Assembly: GCA_009823395.1 (NCBI GenBank) | Contig: CM020503.1 | Location: 1,635,001-1,699,000 of the forward strand | From: Thamnaconus septentrionalis | Taxonomy: Eukaryota > Chordata > Actinopteri > Tetraodontiformes > Monacanthidae | DNA: 64,000 nt | Direction: 5' to 3' | Part shown: positions 1 to 12,165 of the stretch, piece after piece | Position numbering within the stretch: position 1 is the first letter of the stretch | Layout: each line of letters opens with the position of its first letter | The notes under the pieces: generated by a model | What the model was told of the DNA's origin: nothing | Database searches by the model: none | What the model saw: the letters and a program-made list of their open reading frames with translations, nothing else | Position numbers and translations under genes: made by a program

Positions 1-1049
1 AAACGAAAACAAATTCACGTTGAAAAGCCGCCTCGCTGCGAGAGAGAAAGCGTCCCCGGAGACCAGATCATATTTGTGTGTGAAGTAGCCTTTTTTCCCC
101 CCTGAGTTCACTGCTGTCAGTGAGGAGCGCATTGTAAACAAGTGCAGGAATGCCAGCTGGGGCCAGCCTCAACCGTGACTCAGACTCTGGTTGCGTGGCC
201 TCCCAGCCACTGCTATCTTCACTCTGTTAATATGCGGCATGGAACGGCAAACACATGGTAGCAACGCGCTTTTTGGCTCGCCGGCACCAGTTGATGGAAG
301 TTGTGGTGGGGGGCAGACACGTGAGGCGGATTCCGTGCGGCGCGCAGGCCTCACCGCCGCCGTGCATCCGCACGGCTGGATTTTGCGTGCGTCTGTCTCC
401 GAGCGAGCGGCTGCTGCGTTTCATTTCTCAACATGTATCCGCCCGCAACGTGGGCCCTGTGTGCGGGGCATGTCCGCCCGAGACGCAGATGTATGCTAAC
501 CAGTCGCAGAGCTCTCCTTCCCTGCTAGGAAAAGGGCTTGGCCACCCGACCAGGCCACCCATACCAGACGAGTGCATCACCCCGCTTTGGAAAGAATGAA
601 CTCACTGCTTCCTAATATGTTCCCAATGGGTGCAGGTATTTTTTTTTTTCTCTTCAGTGATCTGCACTGTAATTGGCAATTAAATTTGATCCAGGATGCT
701 GTGCAAAAAAACAGCAAGCAAAAAAACAACTTCAGCCGGTGGGCAAGGGACACAACTATCACAAATGAAGGTTAAAAAAAAACGCAAAACAAAAACAAAA
801 CGCCTGCGTGTTACGCCAAAATATCAGTGTTTCACCGAATTTAGTGCCTCTTGCCTCAGATTTGTCTGATCCAAACTGGCTCTCTGCAGCGATGGGGTCA
901 GCACTGTTTGTTCCCAGTGTGAGGCTGGACTCAGTGGTCCCTCTGAGAGTCCTGCCGAGACCACTCCGCTGCCGCCCAAAAAACATGTTCTTTAATTATT
1001 TTTATAAGTGGAAGTGAGCGGGTGAGTGGAAACTATGTGCAGTCCAGGC

Positions 1050-1085
<36 letters not shown>

Positions 1086-2282
1086 CTGATTTGGGGCACA
1101 GCCAACACAGTGAAGGTTTACGTCAACATGCGACTGTAAACACGCCTGATTGGCCGAAGCAAGTCATCTTCTGAGCCGCATTTACGCGATGGACACATGT
1201 GAAAACCCTTCATTGGCAAGCAAACATCTCAGGATTGTAAAATAATTAAGGGAAGGCACCCAATACAAATGAATTGATTATTCAACTTAAGGAGATAACA
1301 CTTCACTCACTCCACACAGGTGAAACTAACATCACAGTAGCTGGAGCAGTACAGACAAAAAAAGACATATTGAAAATAGGATACTTTTGAACAAAAGATT
1401 AAGAAAAGTAGAAACAACTACTCAATAAGAAATAAGATATGTGAAACATAAAGTTGTAAATGTGAGACGGTGACAAGGCACAAACAGTTTTCAAGTGTTT
1501 AGCTGCTGGTCAAACGCTTGTGTTACAGAACTGGGTTAAGGAGCGCAAACATTGTTCTAAATGGTGTTACATGAGCAGAGAAGATGGGATGCAGACTCGT
1601 TGTATTTACTTTTCTAAAAATGCTAAAAATCCCACAACAACAACAACAATGGGCCGAGCTGGCAGGCCAATGAAACGGCACGCACATTGTTAGCACGTTT
1701 GTTTTAAAACAGGAAATAGTTTGGCTGTTTGATGGTAACAAACTCGTAATATAGCCCAACAGCGGAGGGAAAGCGTTGCCATAAGTATTTGAGGTGAGGT
1801 ATTTTGATCCGAGCCCTCTGCTCTCACATAAACATGAATCAATATGGTGGCGGCCGCTCGAAGCCGCTCACGAGAATGTTTGGCATTCTTTGCTCCAGAA
1901 ATGAAGCGGCATCTCCTTCGCGGCTGCACACAAGTCAGATGGTTCTGTTTGCTAATCTTTTTTTTTTGAGGTCCTGGTTTTGAGTGACATTTAAGTAGAA
2001 GTTGCTTCACGTTATGTTTTATTGACCAAGTATGTTTCCACTGGACGTGTTCCCGGATTTTATTGACACACAAACTTTTTCCACCTCAACTAAGAATAAA
2101 AAAGTCGATATTTTCCAAAACACTCTCGTGTCCACTGAGGTTTTGTAACGAGACTCGGTAACAGCGAAAACAAGTAGATTGAAATGCAAATTTCCGACCG
2201 AGGCTCCTAAAGACCTTGTGGCTGCTGGCTTTGTGTTGGCAAAAACGGTTGTGTCAGTAGAAAAAAAAAACAAGTCTGATAA
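1..2282. other. Left-edge non-coding stretch
   Basis: I see no exon or recognisable repeat family here apart from a (GT)n microsatellite at about 1052-1084. Positions 270-480 are rich in CpG and could be a small CpG island, but no open frame there resembles a known protein. Poly-A and poly-T runs are common from 640 to 800. Confidence 0.5.
1052..1084. repeat. (GT)n microsatellite
   Basis: Uninterrupted GT dinucleotide run of about 33 bases. Confidence 0.95.
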
Positions 2283-2291
2283 GTATGCCAT

Positions 2292-3440
2292 TAGGGATGT
2301 AACGATTACCAGTAAAATGAGAAACCGCGGTAAAAAGACAGACGGTTAGTACCATTTAAATTTTTAATTATCACTAAAACCGTTTTTGATTTGACTTGAA
2401 AACCTACTGCTCCTTGCTCAGAAATGCAGCAGCGGTCCCTCAGACACAGGCGCGCATGCACAGGATACAATCTTTGGTTGTAAATGGGACGGAAGGAAGT
2501 TCAGAGGACGAGTTGTTTCGAAGTCCGAAGTCTGGGCGTATTTTGGTTATTACACGGACGCTGAAGAGAAACTGGTCGTCAGTAAAGTAGACTGAAGTTG
2601 GAAGTGTTACCTTATGTAACTCCTGTAAAATTACAACACATTGGTGCAATTAGGAAGTCGCGTCCGCAGGTCTTAGCACATACAGCAGCCAAACAGCAGC
2701 TTGTGTTTCCATACGGTCGCTGCTACTTAATTATTGCCGTCGCAGCGTCAGAGGGGGGCGGACGCACAATAATTATACTCCGTGGTGGAACAAGTCGGAG
2801 CCGGGCCTGGGGGCGGGGCTACATGACCGGGCCCCCAAGCGAGCTGCAACGAACGCCAGTTGCGCGAGGCAGCAGGCGGGAGGCGGGGCCTGCCGCCTCG
2901 GCGACGGGCCCTATTGGGTTCCGGGCAAGAGGGCGACCGCCCCCTCAGCCCTCCCTGGCGCTCCGCCAGTGATTATACTACAGATGTATGTTCAGTCCGT
3001 TTCTGCTCCGGCACAATGCTAGCTCCGCTGCTAAAGTTATAAACTCTGTCGTAGCTCTGGATGCCGGTGTTGTGTCGAAATCGGTTCACCCGTCGATATG
3101 TGTTCCCCTTACCGTAACCTGCAACCAACCTTATCCCTAACCCTAACCAGTCGTCATTGAAGTTGCTTTCCCTGACTCCATGTTAACCTCAACTCCAAAC
3201 GGAAAACAGCGTTACGTGTTCAAAAAAAAAAAAAAATCCTAGAGGAATGGCTTGTCCTTATATTTGTGTTTTCAAAATAAAACATGGTGGAAATGATTTC
3301 AGTGTGTGCATAAGTGCTTTTTTTTTTTTTTTTTTTTAACATTTTGAGTACATTTCAACAATACCGTGATAATAATGATAATCGTGATCATTTTGGTCAC
3401 AATAACCGTGATGTGAAATTTTCATACCGTTACATCTCTG
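2292..3440 (+). mobile_element. hAT-superfamily DNA transposon, degenerate, with nested insertion
   Basis: The ends are near-perfect 13-bp terminal inverted repeats: TAGGGATGTAACG at 2292-2304, and the complement of CAGAGATGTAACG at 3428-3440. The element is flanked by the direct repeat GTATGCCA (2283-2290 and 3440-3447); aligned to the inverted repeat ends this is an 8-bp target-site duplication with one mismatch. An 8-bp duplication and YAG-type ends are hallmarks of hAT elements. Internally, 2518-2592 reads Ser-Lys-Ser-Glu-Val-Trp-Ala-Tyr-Phe-Gly-Tyr-Tyr before a stop, like the start of the BED zinc finger of ZBED-type hAT transposases. Stops and a 200-bp insertion break any longer frame, so it cannot be autonomous. 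Two CCCTAA units near 3131-3147 are inside it. Confidence 0.85.
2780..2971. mobile_element. GC-rich MITE nested inside the hAT element
   Basis: A 192-bp block of very high GC content lies between two copies of ATTATACT (2772-2779 and 2972-2979), which look like an 8-bp target-site duplication. Its ends are imperfect inverted repeats: CCGTGGTGGAAC on the left against CACTGGCGGAGC read inward from the right (8 of 12 match). This fits a short non-autonomous hAT-like element that jumped into the older hAT element. It has no coding capacity. Family assignment is inferred from end structure only. Confidence 0.6.
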
Positions 3441-3447
3441 TATGCCA

Positions 3448-6028
3448 CTTGGTGTCAAAAACAAAGGGAAAAAATATGGTCTTGGATTTGATCAATTACC
3501 CCCCGTTCAGGTGAGCGTTACCTTCTCCGTCCCTTACATCACACAATGGGTTCTAAGGGTCATCAAACTCCATAAAGCCATAATTCTCCTGCTCTTCGCT
3601 GTCCAAGGTCAGAAGCCTTTTATCAGAACCCACCAGAATGTGGACCTGTTCCACTTCATGCAAACACGTTTTGTGCTCGATCACATTTCCACTTTTATGT
3701 CATCATACTGGGCGTGATTGGAGGAGGAGGAGGGACAAAGGATGCTAAGCAAGAACGAATAACTCCATCTTTTGTAGCAAACAGTCTGTGACGTGGCTGA
3801 GACTTGCCGACAGTTGTGCAGGCAAGAAACTTCCTGCTCTATTTTTTCGCAGAGTCAGCTGTCGCAGGATGCTGGTGCACTTCCAGCTCATTATGAGATT
3901 ACCGGCGACACTCGCCAAGAGGCCCAGCGTGGTTCTGACCCGAACCTATGTCAACAAGTCCAAAAAGAGTGATGACTCAGTCGGATTGAGAACATTTTGA
4001 CAATCGCCTCAGAGCAGTAGGAGGTACCGTATTTTCTGTCAGTGACCAAAGATAAACTGGCAGCTGACCAGAGTTGCCAAGAAACAAAGCAGAGTCGTGG
4101 GCTAGTGTGTTAACGACCATTGTTCCTCTAATCTTTTATGTCCCTGGTGACTTTAGCAGCAAAGTATATTGCTGCTCAGCTTGGTCCAGGCCAAGAGAAA
4201 CACAACAATGAATAAAGAAAGACAGGGTGTGGGGGCGGCTGGGTATTTTTTTTGTTTTCTTTTATAAAGGTTGTAACAATTTCCCCCAAAAATGCGTTAA
4301 GTCAAAGCAGGACTCACATTTAAACTGGTCTCGGGTTGATGTGAAGGTGTATATGCTTTTCCATGTCATGTCTTATTTGCTTGTTCAATGATCAAAATCA
4401 GCCCAACTGGGCAACATAATTGAGACCAGCTATGGCTAGGTGGGCAAGAGAGAGAAAAGGCTCAAATGATTTATGCACTGAAACGTCTGCAATCACTGTT
4501 GCAGTAATAATCACTGCAATAGTTGCTATTAAACCAGACCAGAAGGCAAGGATTCAATTAAATGTCACCCAACCCCTTACAAAGTATTACTTCACAATAA
4601 TGTGTCTGCAGCCTAACATGGAACACAACCTAATAAGCTCATTACATTGTAATGAACTCTTGCCTCTCGCCTGCAGCGTTTCCTTGCTTAGTTCAGGCGG
4701 GGAATATTTACAGCTTGCTTGCCCGTTCAAAGTCGTGGCAGTAAATTCTTCACAAGAAAAGTGAACTGTGCCCTGGCTGGAGCCCCCCCCCCACACACAC
4801 ACACCTCCTAACTGGTGTTGCATTATGGATTAATCTGAGAAAAACTGAGAACCATCAAAGTTAATCATCAATGTTCTACACCTCACATCCCATAAAGCTA
4901 AAAAGAAAAAAAAAATTGGGATGATAAATTGCTCTATTTCGTTGGCTAACAAATGAAGCTGAATGAAACTAAGGATTACAAGTCAGGTCAGTTAAAATGT
5001 CTTTGGTTGGAATCCATGGTGGTTTGTTTGTCATCCAATTTACTAGCCTATCAAGATAAGCTGTGGCTAATTGTGCCAATGGTCTGCAAAACCTTACTTT
5101 ATTAAGTACGAATCACTTATACTGCCTGAGTCATTGGACTTGAACGACCCCAAGCTTATCAGCTTAGTAGGCACACAACAATTATGGATTAAACTCTAAT
5201 TACGACAGACTTAATGAACTGAAACCCAACAATTAGAATCGTGCCAGAACTGTTGCATTCCTCTTTAAAACCCATGTTTCAATGACATAATGAGGTAAAG
5301 AAATTGTTAAGGGTTAGGTTTTCTCTCTTTTGGCAAAATGTTGAAATATCTATGCATGGCATAAACCATGGTATAGCAATGTTAATTTTGGTGATTGCTT
5401 TTTTTGTCCTTGAAAAACAACAACAGCAACGAGGCATTACCTTTTGATACTATGGAACAGATTTGTCAGCCAATCACATGACCCAGTTTCAAACACAGTG
5501 TTATAAAGAAAAAGGTTATTCATGATTGTACGCCACGCGCAAAAAATAATTTTACATGTACACATGATAAGTGATTTGAAAAGTTCTATCTCATTTCTGT
5601 CCCAAAGATGTAATGATTGGATCACTAAATGATGATAGCCAACATCTCCACTATTATATTAGGGCTTTGCAGTCTCCATGGAAATGTTGCTCAGTCACAC
5701 GAAAGTTGGGAGTGAGGCATAAAGGTGTAGTGAATTTTTGAGTTATTTTTAATATTGTATAACACGTGCAAAAAAAAAAAAGCGTGCAAGCAAACATTGG
5801 ATAATGTGCGGATAATGTGCCGGCAGTGATGAGGTGCATGTGGGAAAATATCATGGAAAATATTAGCAAATCGGAAAATGTTACAGGTAGTTGGAAGACA
5901 AGCGATATTAGAACAATATAATGCTCTCTGAGCTGATGACAAACCTCCCAACAAAAAAATCGCACTCTTTACTGTTTAATTCACTTGTTCAAACACACGC
6001 ATGCACGCACGCACACACACACACACAC

Positions 6029-6069
<41 letters not shown>

Positions 6070-8899
6070 CGTGGCAAGCACTATTTCTGTAATGAGCTGG
6101 TTTGGCTGCCGTGGAGTTTTGGGGGGACGTCACCCCAGTGCAGCCTGTGAGGGTGTACTGAGTGCACAGAACTCTGGCAACTGATTCCTTGACAGAGTAG
6201 ACGCAGGACTGTTGATGGGTCATGACCTGGTCACAAGATGTTTGCAGGAAATATCAAGATCCCTAAAGTCATTCTGACCTTTAATGGAAAAACAGTACCT
6301 TTAAACATTTTTCTTTGTTTTAAATGAAAACAATTTTTGGACATATTTCTTGTTCTTCGGAGCAATGAGACCAAAAAAATATCTCAAACATAAATCTTAC
6401 AAATACTCTCCATTACGTTAGTCATTAGCCAACTGTAATTCAAGCTGTCTGGCCTGTCTAGAATTTAATATTTTTGGGGGGCGCACAGAAATGTTTAGTT
6501 TGCATTCCAGTCAGGAAATGATGTTGGCACAATTCCTCGGAGAGCTGATGTTTCTTCCTTTTTATCTCAAACCGGTCACTAGAAACAGTGTTAGAATTTG
6601 AAACAAATTGGACTTAGCGTCCAAACAATAATCATGTGTCAAACTGGCCCATTTCTCCAAAGGCTTACGCCATACAACAGGCAGCAGTTTAATATAGTTT
6701 TTAAAGTTCTGCATCATGGAAGATATGCAAAGGAAGGCCACTACAGATACTTTGACTTTATTCAGATGCCCTTGTGAAGTCTGTCATTCATATAGATAAG
6801 GTCAACATTCACAAATGTTGACATTAGAGAAGAACATATGATAACTGATGCATTTAAATTGTTGTTATCATGGTTCACATCTTCCATTATTGCGTTAAAT
6901 TATTGTGAGGATTTTTATTTTAATTAGCAGAGAATGACTGAACTGTTCTAATATACCACTGTTTTTTTTTTTTTTTTTTTTTTTACTTTTGCATATCTAA
7001 ATTTCTTCAACTTTGAAACATTAGTCAGAGCTGAGCAACAGTGGAGGTAGACTGAAGTGAGCTGAGGAAACAAATTATCTGCAGCTGCTGTGCTTTTGGG
7101 GGAGGGCATTAATCTGTAACCACATCAGAAATTATCTATAAAATTTACAACTTAGGAAAACCATGTGTGTGGCTCTTTCATACTGCCTAACTATATAGCA
7201 CACTCTATGTAAGTGCAGCACACAGTGACATATGTCGTTTCAATTTTCCATATTAAAGTCAAGATTGGGTTCCTGTATATTGGTTCAATGACTAGTAAAG
7301 ATAAATTGTCACAAAAAGGTCATAGCGGCTTGTATTATGGAAAAACAAAACATGTAAATATTTTACCCCCAAAAATGTGTGAAAGAGAGCAATCGTAACC
7401 TGTTGGGGACTTGAAATTCTCTCACATCTGTCATCTGTTAATTTGCCACACCAATCTTCTGCTTGTCAGTAAACTGAATGGGATATATAAGTTACTGTTT
7501 CCAAAGAAGCTGCATTTAGTTCAATGAAGTAAGACAGGAAGATTAACGACCTACAGCGCGACACCATATACGTTTCCGAGGTTGTTTTTGTTTTGTTTTT
7601 TTTTTTTAAATAAGTTGTTTTACACAATGCTGGCATGTAGTGAAACTACATAGATTTGATTTAAGGAAAGTGAGGCCTCTTGAAGATAATTCACGAGATC
7701 ACACTTGACTTGTAGGATAGATTTAGATTGAAAAGAAATCAAGCAGGCGCTGTTTAAATTCAGAATAAAACAGTCCTTCTGAAGCTTGCCATAAGTGAGG
7801 TCATCCATAACCAGGCATCAGATACAGTGATGGACAGAACACTATTTCACTTTCAATGAAAGGATGAAGGAGGATCACAAAACATACCCTTGATGTCACT
7901 GCTCAAGGGCGTTGGTGGTTGGTCAACACTTGGAAAAACCCAGAACAGCTCTAGACTGCTGACTGTGACTGTAGAACTATTGTAATGAGGAGTCTCAAAG
8001 TACTTGCAGAGAGAAGATTTCAGGCTATCTTTACATGAGTCAATAATCTGCAATTATGGAGTATTACATTTTTAGTTAGATATTGTATGAGTTGGGTGCG
8101 ACATGGAGTGGTCATGCCAAGTCCCTAGGTGACTATGTGCTGCTGCAACATAGCTCTGAAGATTAACCACACACAACGCTCCCTTCCACCTGCATCAATA
8201 TACCATGGTCCCACACAACAGTACCAACAGGCGTCTCTGAAGCCTGAAGACATAATATTAGGGTCACACCTAAGAGAAAGAAAAATATTGTAAAAATAAA
8301 AATGACATATTACAAGAATAACATAATAGTAAGAAAGACAGTTGGTCAGTTCAATCCTCTTCCACAAAAAAAAATGCAATTTCTATCAAGTCCTTGTCCA
8401 ATCCTGTTCTGCAAGAGCGGAGTGGTTCACACTTTTCTGGAACCTCGAGTGGTGTCGTTGTGGAGTTTAAGCAAATGAAAGCATCTGGTACAAATACCCT
8501 TGAGAGTGGATGCCGATCAGTAACCATGTAAAGGGTGCCTCTGGATATAATAGGGTTACCATTCACAGGATTGAATCCCTAGACAGGCGCAGCAGAAATG
8601 TAGGGAACAAAAGGCCACCACTTGTTAGTCTTCAGAGCTAACAAAGACATTTTTATCTTGTTAGCAGGGAAGGCCTATCCAAGAGTGGATGTCCAGTGTC
8701 TCCTGAGCATTGTCATTAAATTCCATGAAGACACAAAGGAATAGGGGCCTTTGACATCTTCAGCAACTGAAGTGGACAAACAAGGCTACATGGATGCATA
8801 CCCACGATGTTTAAGTCGTGTCAGTTTGTTTTTTTATTTATTTGCCAGTGAGGCCAATATGCCAATGCCAATATTCCAACCACGTTCAATGGAGAGCCC
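3448..8899. other. Non-coding stretch left of the LINE relics
   Basis: No exon recognised. It holds a (CA)n run (6003-6066), poly-T tracts (6961-6984 and 7588-7607) and otherwise unique-looking AT-rich DNA. Positions 5040-5290 are dense in TAAT/ATTA cores and free of simple repeats, so they are a candidate regulatory block. Positions 8351-8566 give a 71-codon minus-strand frame that resembles nothing I recognise. Confidence 0.45.
6003..6066. repeat. (CA)n microsatellite
   Basis: About 64 bases of CA repeat with a few CG interruptions. Confidence 0.95.
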
Positions 8900-9106
8900 T
8901 TCAGCCCTTCCAGACTAAAAGCAAAGTCTTAAGTTCAGTTGAAGTGCCTGCTGGAGTTCACCTTTGCAGATGACACTGTGATCGCCATGCATGCAGCTGA
9001 TGTTCCACAGTGCTTTGCATGGCAGTTGCCACTCATTGGTGTGTAAGTGTGTACATGACTGGGTGAACAAAGCACTATATGCATACAGTCCATTTAGCAT
9101 TTACAA
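8900..9106 (+). mobile_element. LINE relic with reverse transcriptase FADD box
   Basis: Positions 8957-8986 read Phe-Thr-Phe-Ala-Asp-Asp-Thr-Val-Ile-Ala, matching the catalytic F/Y-x-D-D box of non-LTR reverse transcriptases. About 50 bases on comes a tail (from about 9029, ending in CAGTCCATTTAGCATTTA near 9105) that resembles, from memory, a very common fish interspersed repeat tail. No long frame survives, so this is a decayed fragment with most of the element deleted. Confidence 0.5.
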
Positions 9107-9479
9107 TTTCATGCTAAATTGCATCTCATATACCCTTTGTGCCCTCTGTGTAATGAAGAAAACACAAGTCATTGCACATGATATGGACTCACCACCTAAT
9201 AACAAAGTTTCTCACTGGACCTGACTGAGTGTCTGTGCCAATAAGAGTGAACAAGAATTTGACATGAAACCCATTAAAATATTATGAAGATGATCAAGAG
9301 AAACCTAATAAATTCACTGTTGACTCAGATCTGTTTGTAGGACTAGGTCTTGCTATCCCTCAATAGATGTACCTAAGGCACCGATGAGACACTGTGGCTT
9401 TCGAGTGAGAGATGGCATCCTTTGGGTTATCAAGTGGGCGGCCTCCTTCACTAGTGTTTCGCTGATGAACCCACAACAC

Positions 9480-10228
9480 TTCTGGAGGTTTCAGCAGTGA
9501 GTCCCAGCGTCCCAGGCTCACTCCCATCAGCCATCAGTCACTTGGAGGCCCAGGTCAAGTCCTTCCTCTTGATCCACAGCCACTGACTCCTTTTCAGCAG
9601 CCATGGAGAGGTTCTTAACTGCCTGCCTGTGGGCCTTCCCTCACACCCCCATCTCCCTGAGTAGCCTAGATGTTGAGGTGGCTATGAATCCTCTGCAGCC
9701 TACTTCCACTGGGCGTACCTTCACATGCCAGCCGTGTTTGTGGGCATCTGCTGCGAGTTCTGAATACCTCAGCCTCTTTCGCTCGTAAGCCTACTCCACT
9801 GCACCCTCCCAGGGTACCGTGAGCTCTACGATGGAGACGAGCTTGAGTGAGGAAGACCACAGAATGAGGTCTGGTCGCAGGTTGGTGAACGCTATCTCAG
9901 GTGGAAAGCAGAGTTTTTTGTCCAGGTCAACCAGCATCTTCCAGTCCTGTGCTCTGCTCAGCAGCCCGATGTTCGCTCTGCAGGTGGTAAGGCTGGCTTG
10001 GCCCTCCCAGACAAAAAGCGTTGGCTGCCAATGGGATGTGTGAGGAGGAAGGGCGTTCGCGTATGTCCGTTGGCTTTCCAACACTGCTGCAAGACACCTC
10101 AGCACCTGGTTGTGCCGCCAGGTGTAACGGCCTTGGGTGAGGCTGGTCTTACATCCCACCAAGATGTGCTTCAGCGTTGCTGGATTTGGACAAAGGCAAG
10201 ACAAAAATAGCACCCAACTGGCCACCAA
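9480..10228 (-). pseudogene. Non-LTR retrotransposon ORF C-terminal relic
   Basis: The minus strand keeps a 145-codon open frame (10228 down to 9791) with a zinc-knuckle-like Cys-x-Cys...His...Cys cluster (around CPNPATLKHILVGC) followed by a Gln-Gly-Arg-Tyr...Trp-Arg-His motif. This pattern is typical of the C-terminal end of some animal non-LTR retrotransposon proteins. The same frame resumes past a TAG at 9791-9793 (Glu-stop-Ala-Tyr-Glu-Arg-Lys-Arg) and past a TGA at 9641-9643, with recognisable family sequence such as RPVEVGCRGFIATSTSRLL. Two stops inside homologous sequence make it a dead relic, not a host gene. The clade is not certain. Confidence 0.7.
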
Positions 10229-10247
10229 AGGAAATGATCAATATTTG

Positions 10248-10250
<3 letters not shown>

Positions 10251-10279
<29 letters not shown>
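10251..10279. repeat. Poly-A tract
   Basis: A run of 29 A. It lies upstream of the minus-strand retroelement relic, so it is not that relic's tail. Confidence 0.9.
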
Positions 10280-10282
<3 letters not shown>

Positions 10283-11190
10283 CTATAAAATTTGGCAATT
10301 GAGTTGAACCGACCTGTAGTGATACAAAAAAAAAAATAGAGTTTTAGGCATTTGTCTCTTTATTGGGTTAGCTGTGTGGGGTTTACTGTACATGGGATAG
10401 TGGCTGTGTCCCTGGGATGACCCCTTGGACAGCATTAAATAGCGTCAGTGGACAGGAGGAGGTAATAAAGTTGTTTATTGTCACAGATGGGGCAGAGTGT
10501 GTGATGCCGTCGGCCCATCTGGAGGAGCCAGCGGTGTTCAGAACAAAAGCTCCTGAGTCATTGCCGGAGGGTCCTCTCCATGACCAAGGGGACACAAGTG
10601 ACATGTCACGGCAGATAATAACACATAGAAAATGACCTCAAAATATGTTTCATATGAAAACTTTTTTTTTTTTTTTTTTTTTTTAAGGCCATAGATCGCA
10701 TATGGATACCATTATGATTTGGAGCTACCACCTCAATATCTGGCTGTCCTTTAAGAGGAAAGCAGTCAAGTTTTCTTTTGTTTTTTATTCTAATGCACCA
10801 AGCTTACAATGTAAATTCTCTTTTCTGTTGAGTGACAAAAAAACCCTCTGTCTTTTACACAAATCTAAAATTACTCACAATACTTGAGTACCTATGAACT
10901 AGTTGTTAACCATGCCACTAAATATTTGCTTATATGGAAGAAATAAAGATGATAAAACCCTATAGAACAAATTAAGAAGTTAGTACATTGTTCTAAATCA
11001 TACTGCTTATACATTGCAAGACAATGGATGCATTATACCGAAACGTATAGGACAACAGTAACACAAGCATCAACACAACACAACACAACACAACACAAGG
11101 GTCTGTTTTTGGTGTGATTCTCTACATCATTTACCACTTCTACCTTTTCAAAACCTTCTGTCTCTATTTGATCCAATTCCATTTCTACGC

Positions 11191-11694
11191 AGGTCTACAT
11201 CTCCTCCACCTTCGCAACATCTCCAGACTCCCCCCATTCATTGTCCCAATCCAGTGCGGAAATCCTGTTCCATGGTCACATCCCATATTTATTACTGCTT
11301 ACACTCTCCGCACTGACGTCTCAACCAAACAAATCAACAAACTACAAATCATCCAGAATTCTGCTGCCGGGATCAGCACCCACACCAAATCATCTGACCA
11401 CATTCCCCCTGTTCCCATCTCACCCCACTGGTTCAGTACCACATCCATCAAAAGAACCTCCTTCACACCTGCAAAACCTCCACAATTTGGCCCGGACTTA
11501 CCTGTCTGACCTCCTCAAAGAGTACACTCGCAGCTGGACTCCTCACCGTCCTCACCTGACACCTCAGTAAAATGGGTGCTTGCACCCAAAATCTGGAACT
11601 CACCCATGACCCCCACATTTGACAGTCAGACTCCATCTCATCATTCAAGTCACAACTCAAAATTCATCTGTTCACATTGGCTTACTCATTTCAA
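11191..11694 (+). pseudogene. L2-clade-like LINE reverse transcriptase C-terminal relic
   Basis: Family-like segments appear in order but alternate between two frames. Frame A gives LHLLHLRNISRLPPF and QINKLQIIQNSAAG...THTKSSDH; frame B gives SQSSAEILFHGHI and LQNLHNLARTYLSDLLKEYT. These match the conserved C-terminal stretch of fish L2/Maui-type reverse transcriptases, including the Gln-Asn-Ser-Ala-Ala and Tyr-Leu-Ser-Asp-Leu-Leu blocks. At least three frameshifts are needed to join them, so the copy is inactive. It probably continues to a Leu-Trp-Asn-Ser-like segment near 11600 and a Leu-Lys-like end near 11680. Confidence 0.75.
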
Positions 11695-11941
11695 TTAGGC
11701 CCCCTCTTCGCTTGGTGTTTGGAAGTTTTTGTTGTATCTTCTGTTTTACCCTCTGTTGACAATGTTGAAAATGATGTATGAAAATGAAAATGAAAATGTT
11801 TTGTTCTCTGTTTGATGAACTTTGGTGACTTGAACGGTGGTTTAAAAATAAAATGTATAGTTGTTGTCGTCGTCAATGTTCATGACTAGTTGAAGCAACG
11901 TTGATATAAGGGGAAGAGTAAATGGTAATGGTATGTAAATG

Positions 11942-11978
11942 GTCTTTGGTATGACCCAGCCAGGGTCATACCAAAGAC
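11942..11978. repeat. Perfect 16-bp hairpin with 5-nt loop
   Basis: GTCTTTGGTATGACCC (11942-11957) is followed by AGCCA and then its exact reverse complement (11963-11978). It lies at the left end of an interspersed repeat. Confidence 0.9.
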
Positions 11979-12165
11979 TGTAAAAATGGTACCCATTGCC
12001 TCCCTGCTTGGCACTCAGTATTCGGGTTTGGAATTGGGGGTTTAGATCACCCAATGATTCCCGGATGCGGCAACGCTGCTGCCCACCACTCCTTCAGGGG
12101 ATGATGGGTCAAATGCGAAGAAGAAATTTTACATCCTTCGGGATGTGACAATCACTGGGACTTTA
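11960..12165 (+). mobile_element. Teleost interspersed repeat, class uncertain
   Basis: The stretch with CTGCTTGGCACTCAGTATT, GGAATTGGGGGTTTAGATCA and GATGATGGGTCAAATGCGAA strongly resembles, from memory, a high-copy repeat scattered through fish genomes. It ends near the GACAATCACTGGGACTTTAA segment. I cannot assign it firmly to SINE or MITE without a repeat library. Confidence 0.45.

Noticed and set aside
3131..3147. Interstitial telomere repeat
   Set aside because: Only about two CCCTAA units inside a transposon; too short.
9791..10228. A 145-codon minus-strand frame as a host gene
   Set aside because: Homology runs on past its stop codon, and the sequence fits a retroelement protein end.
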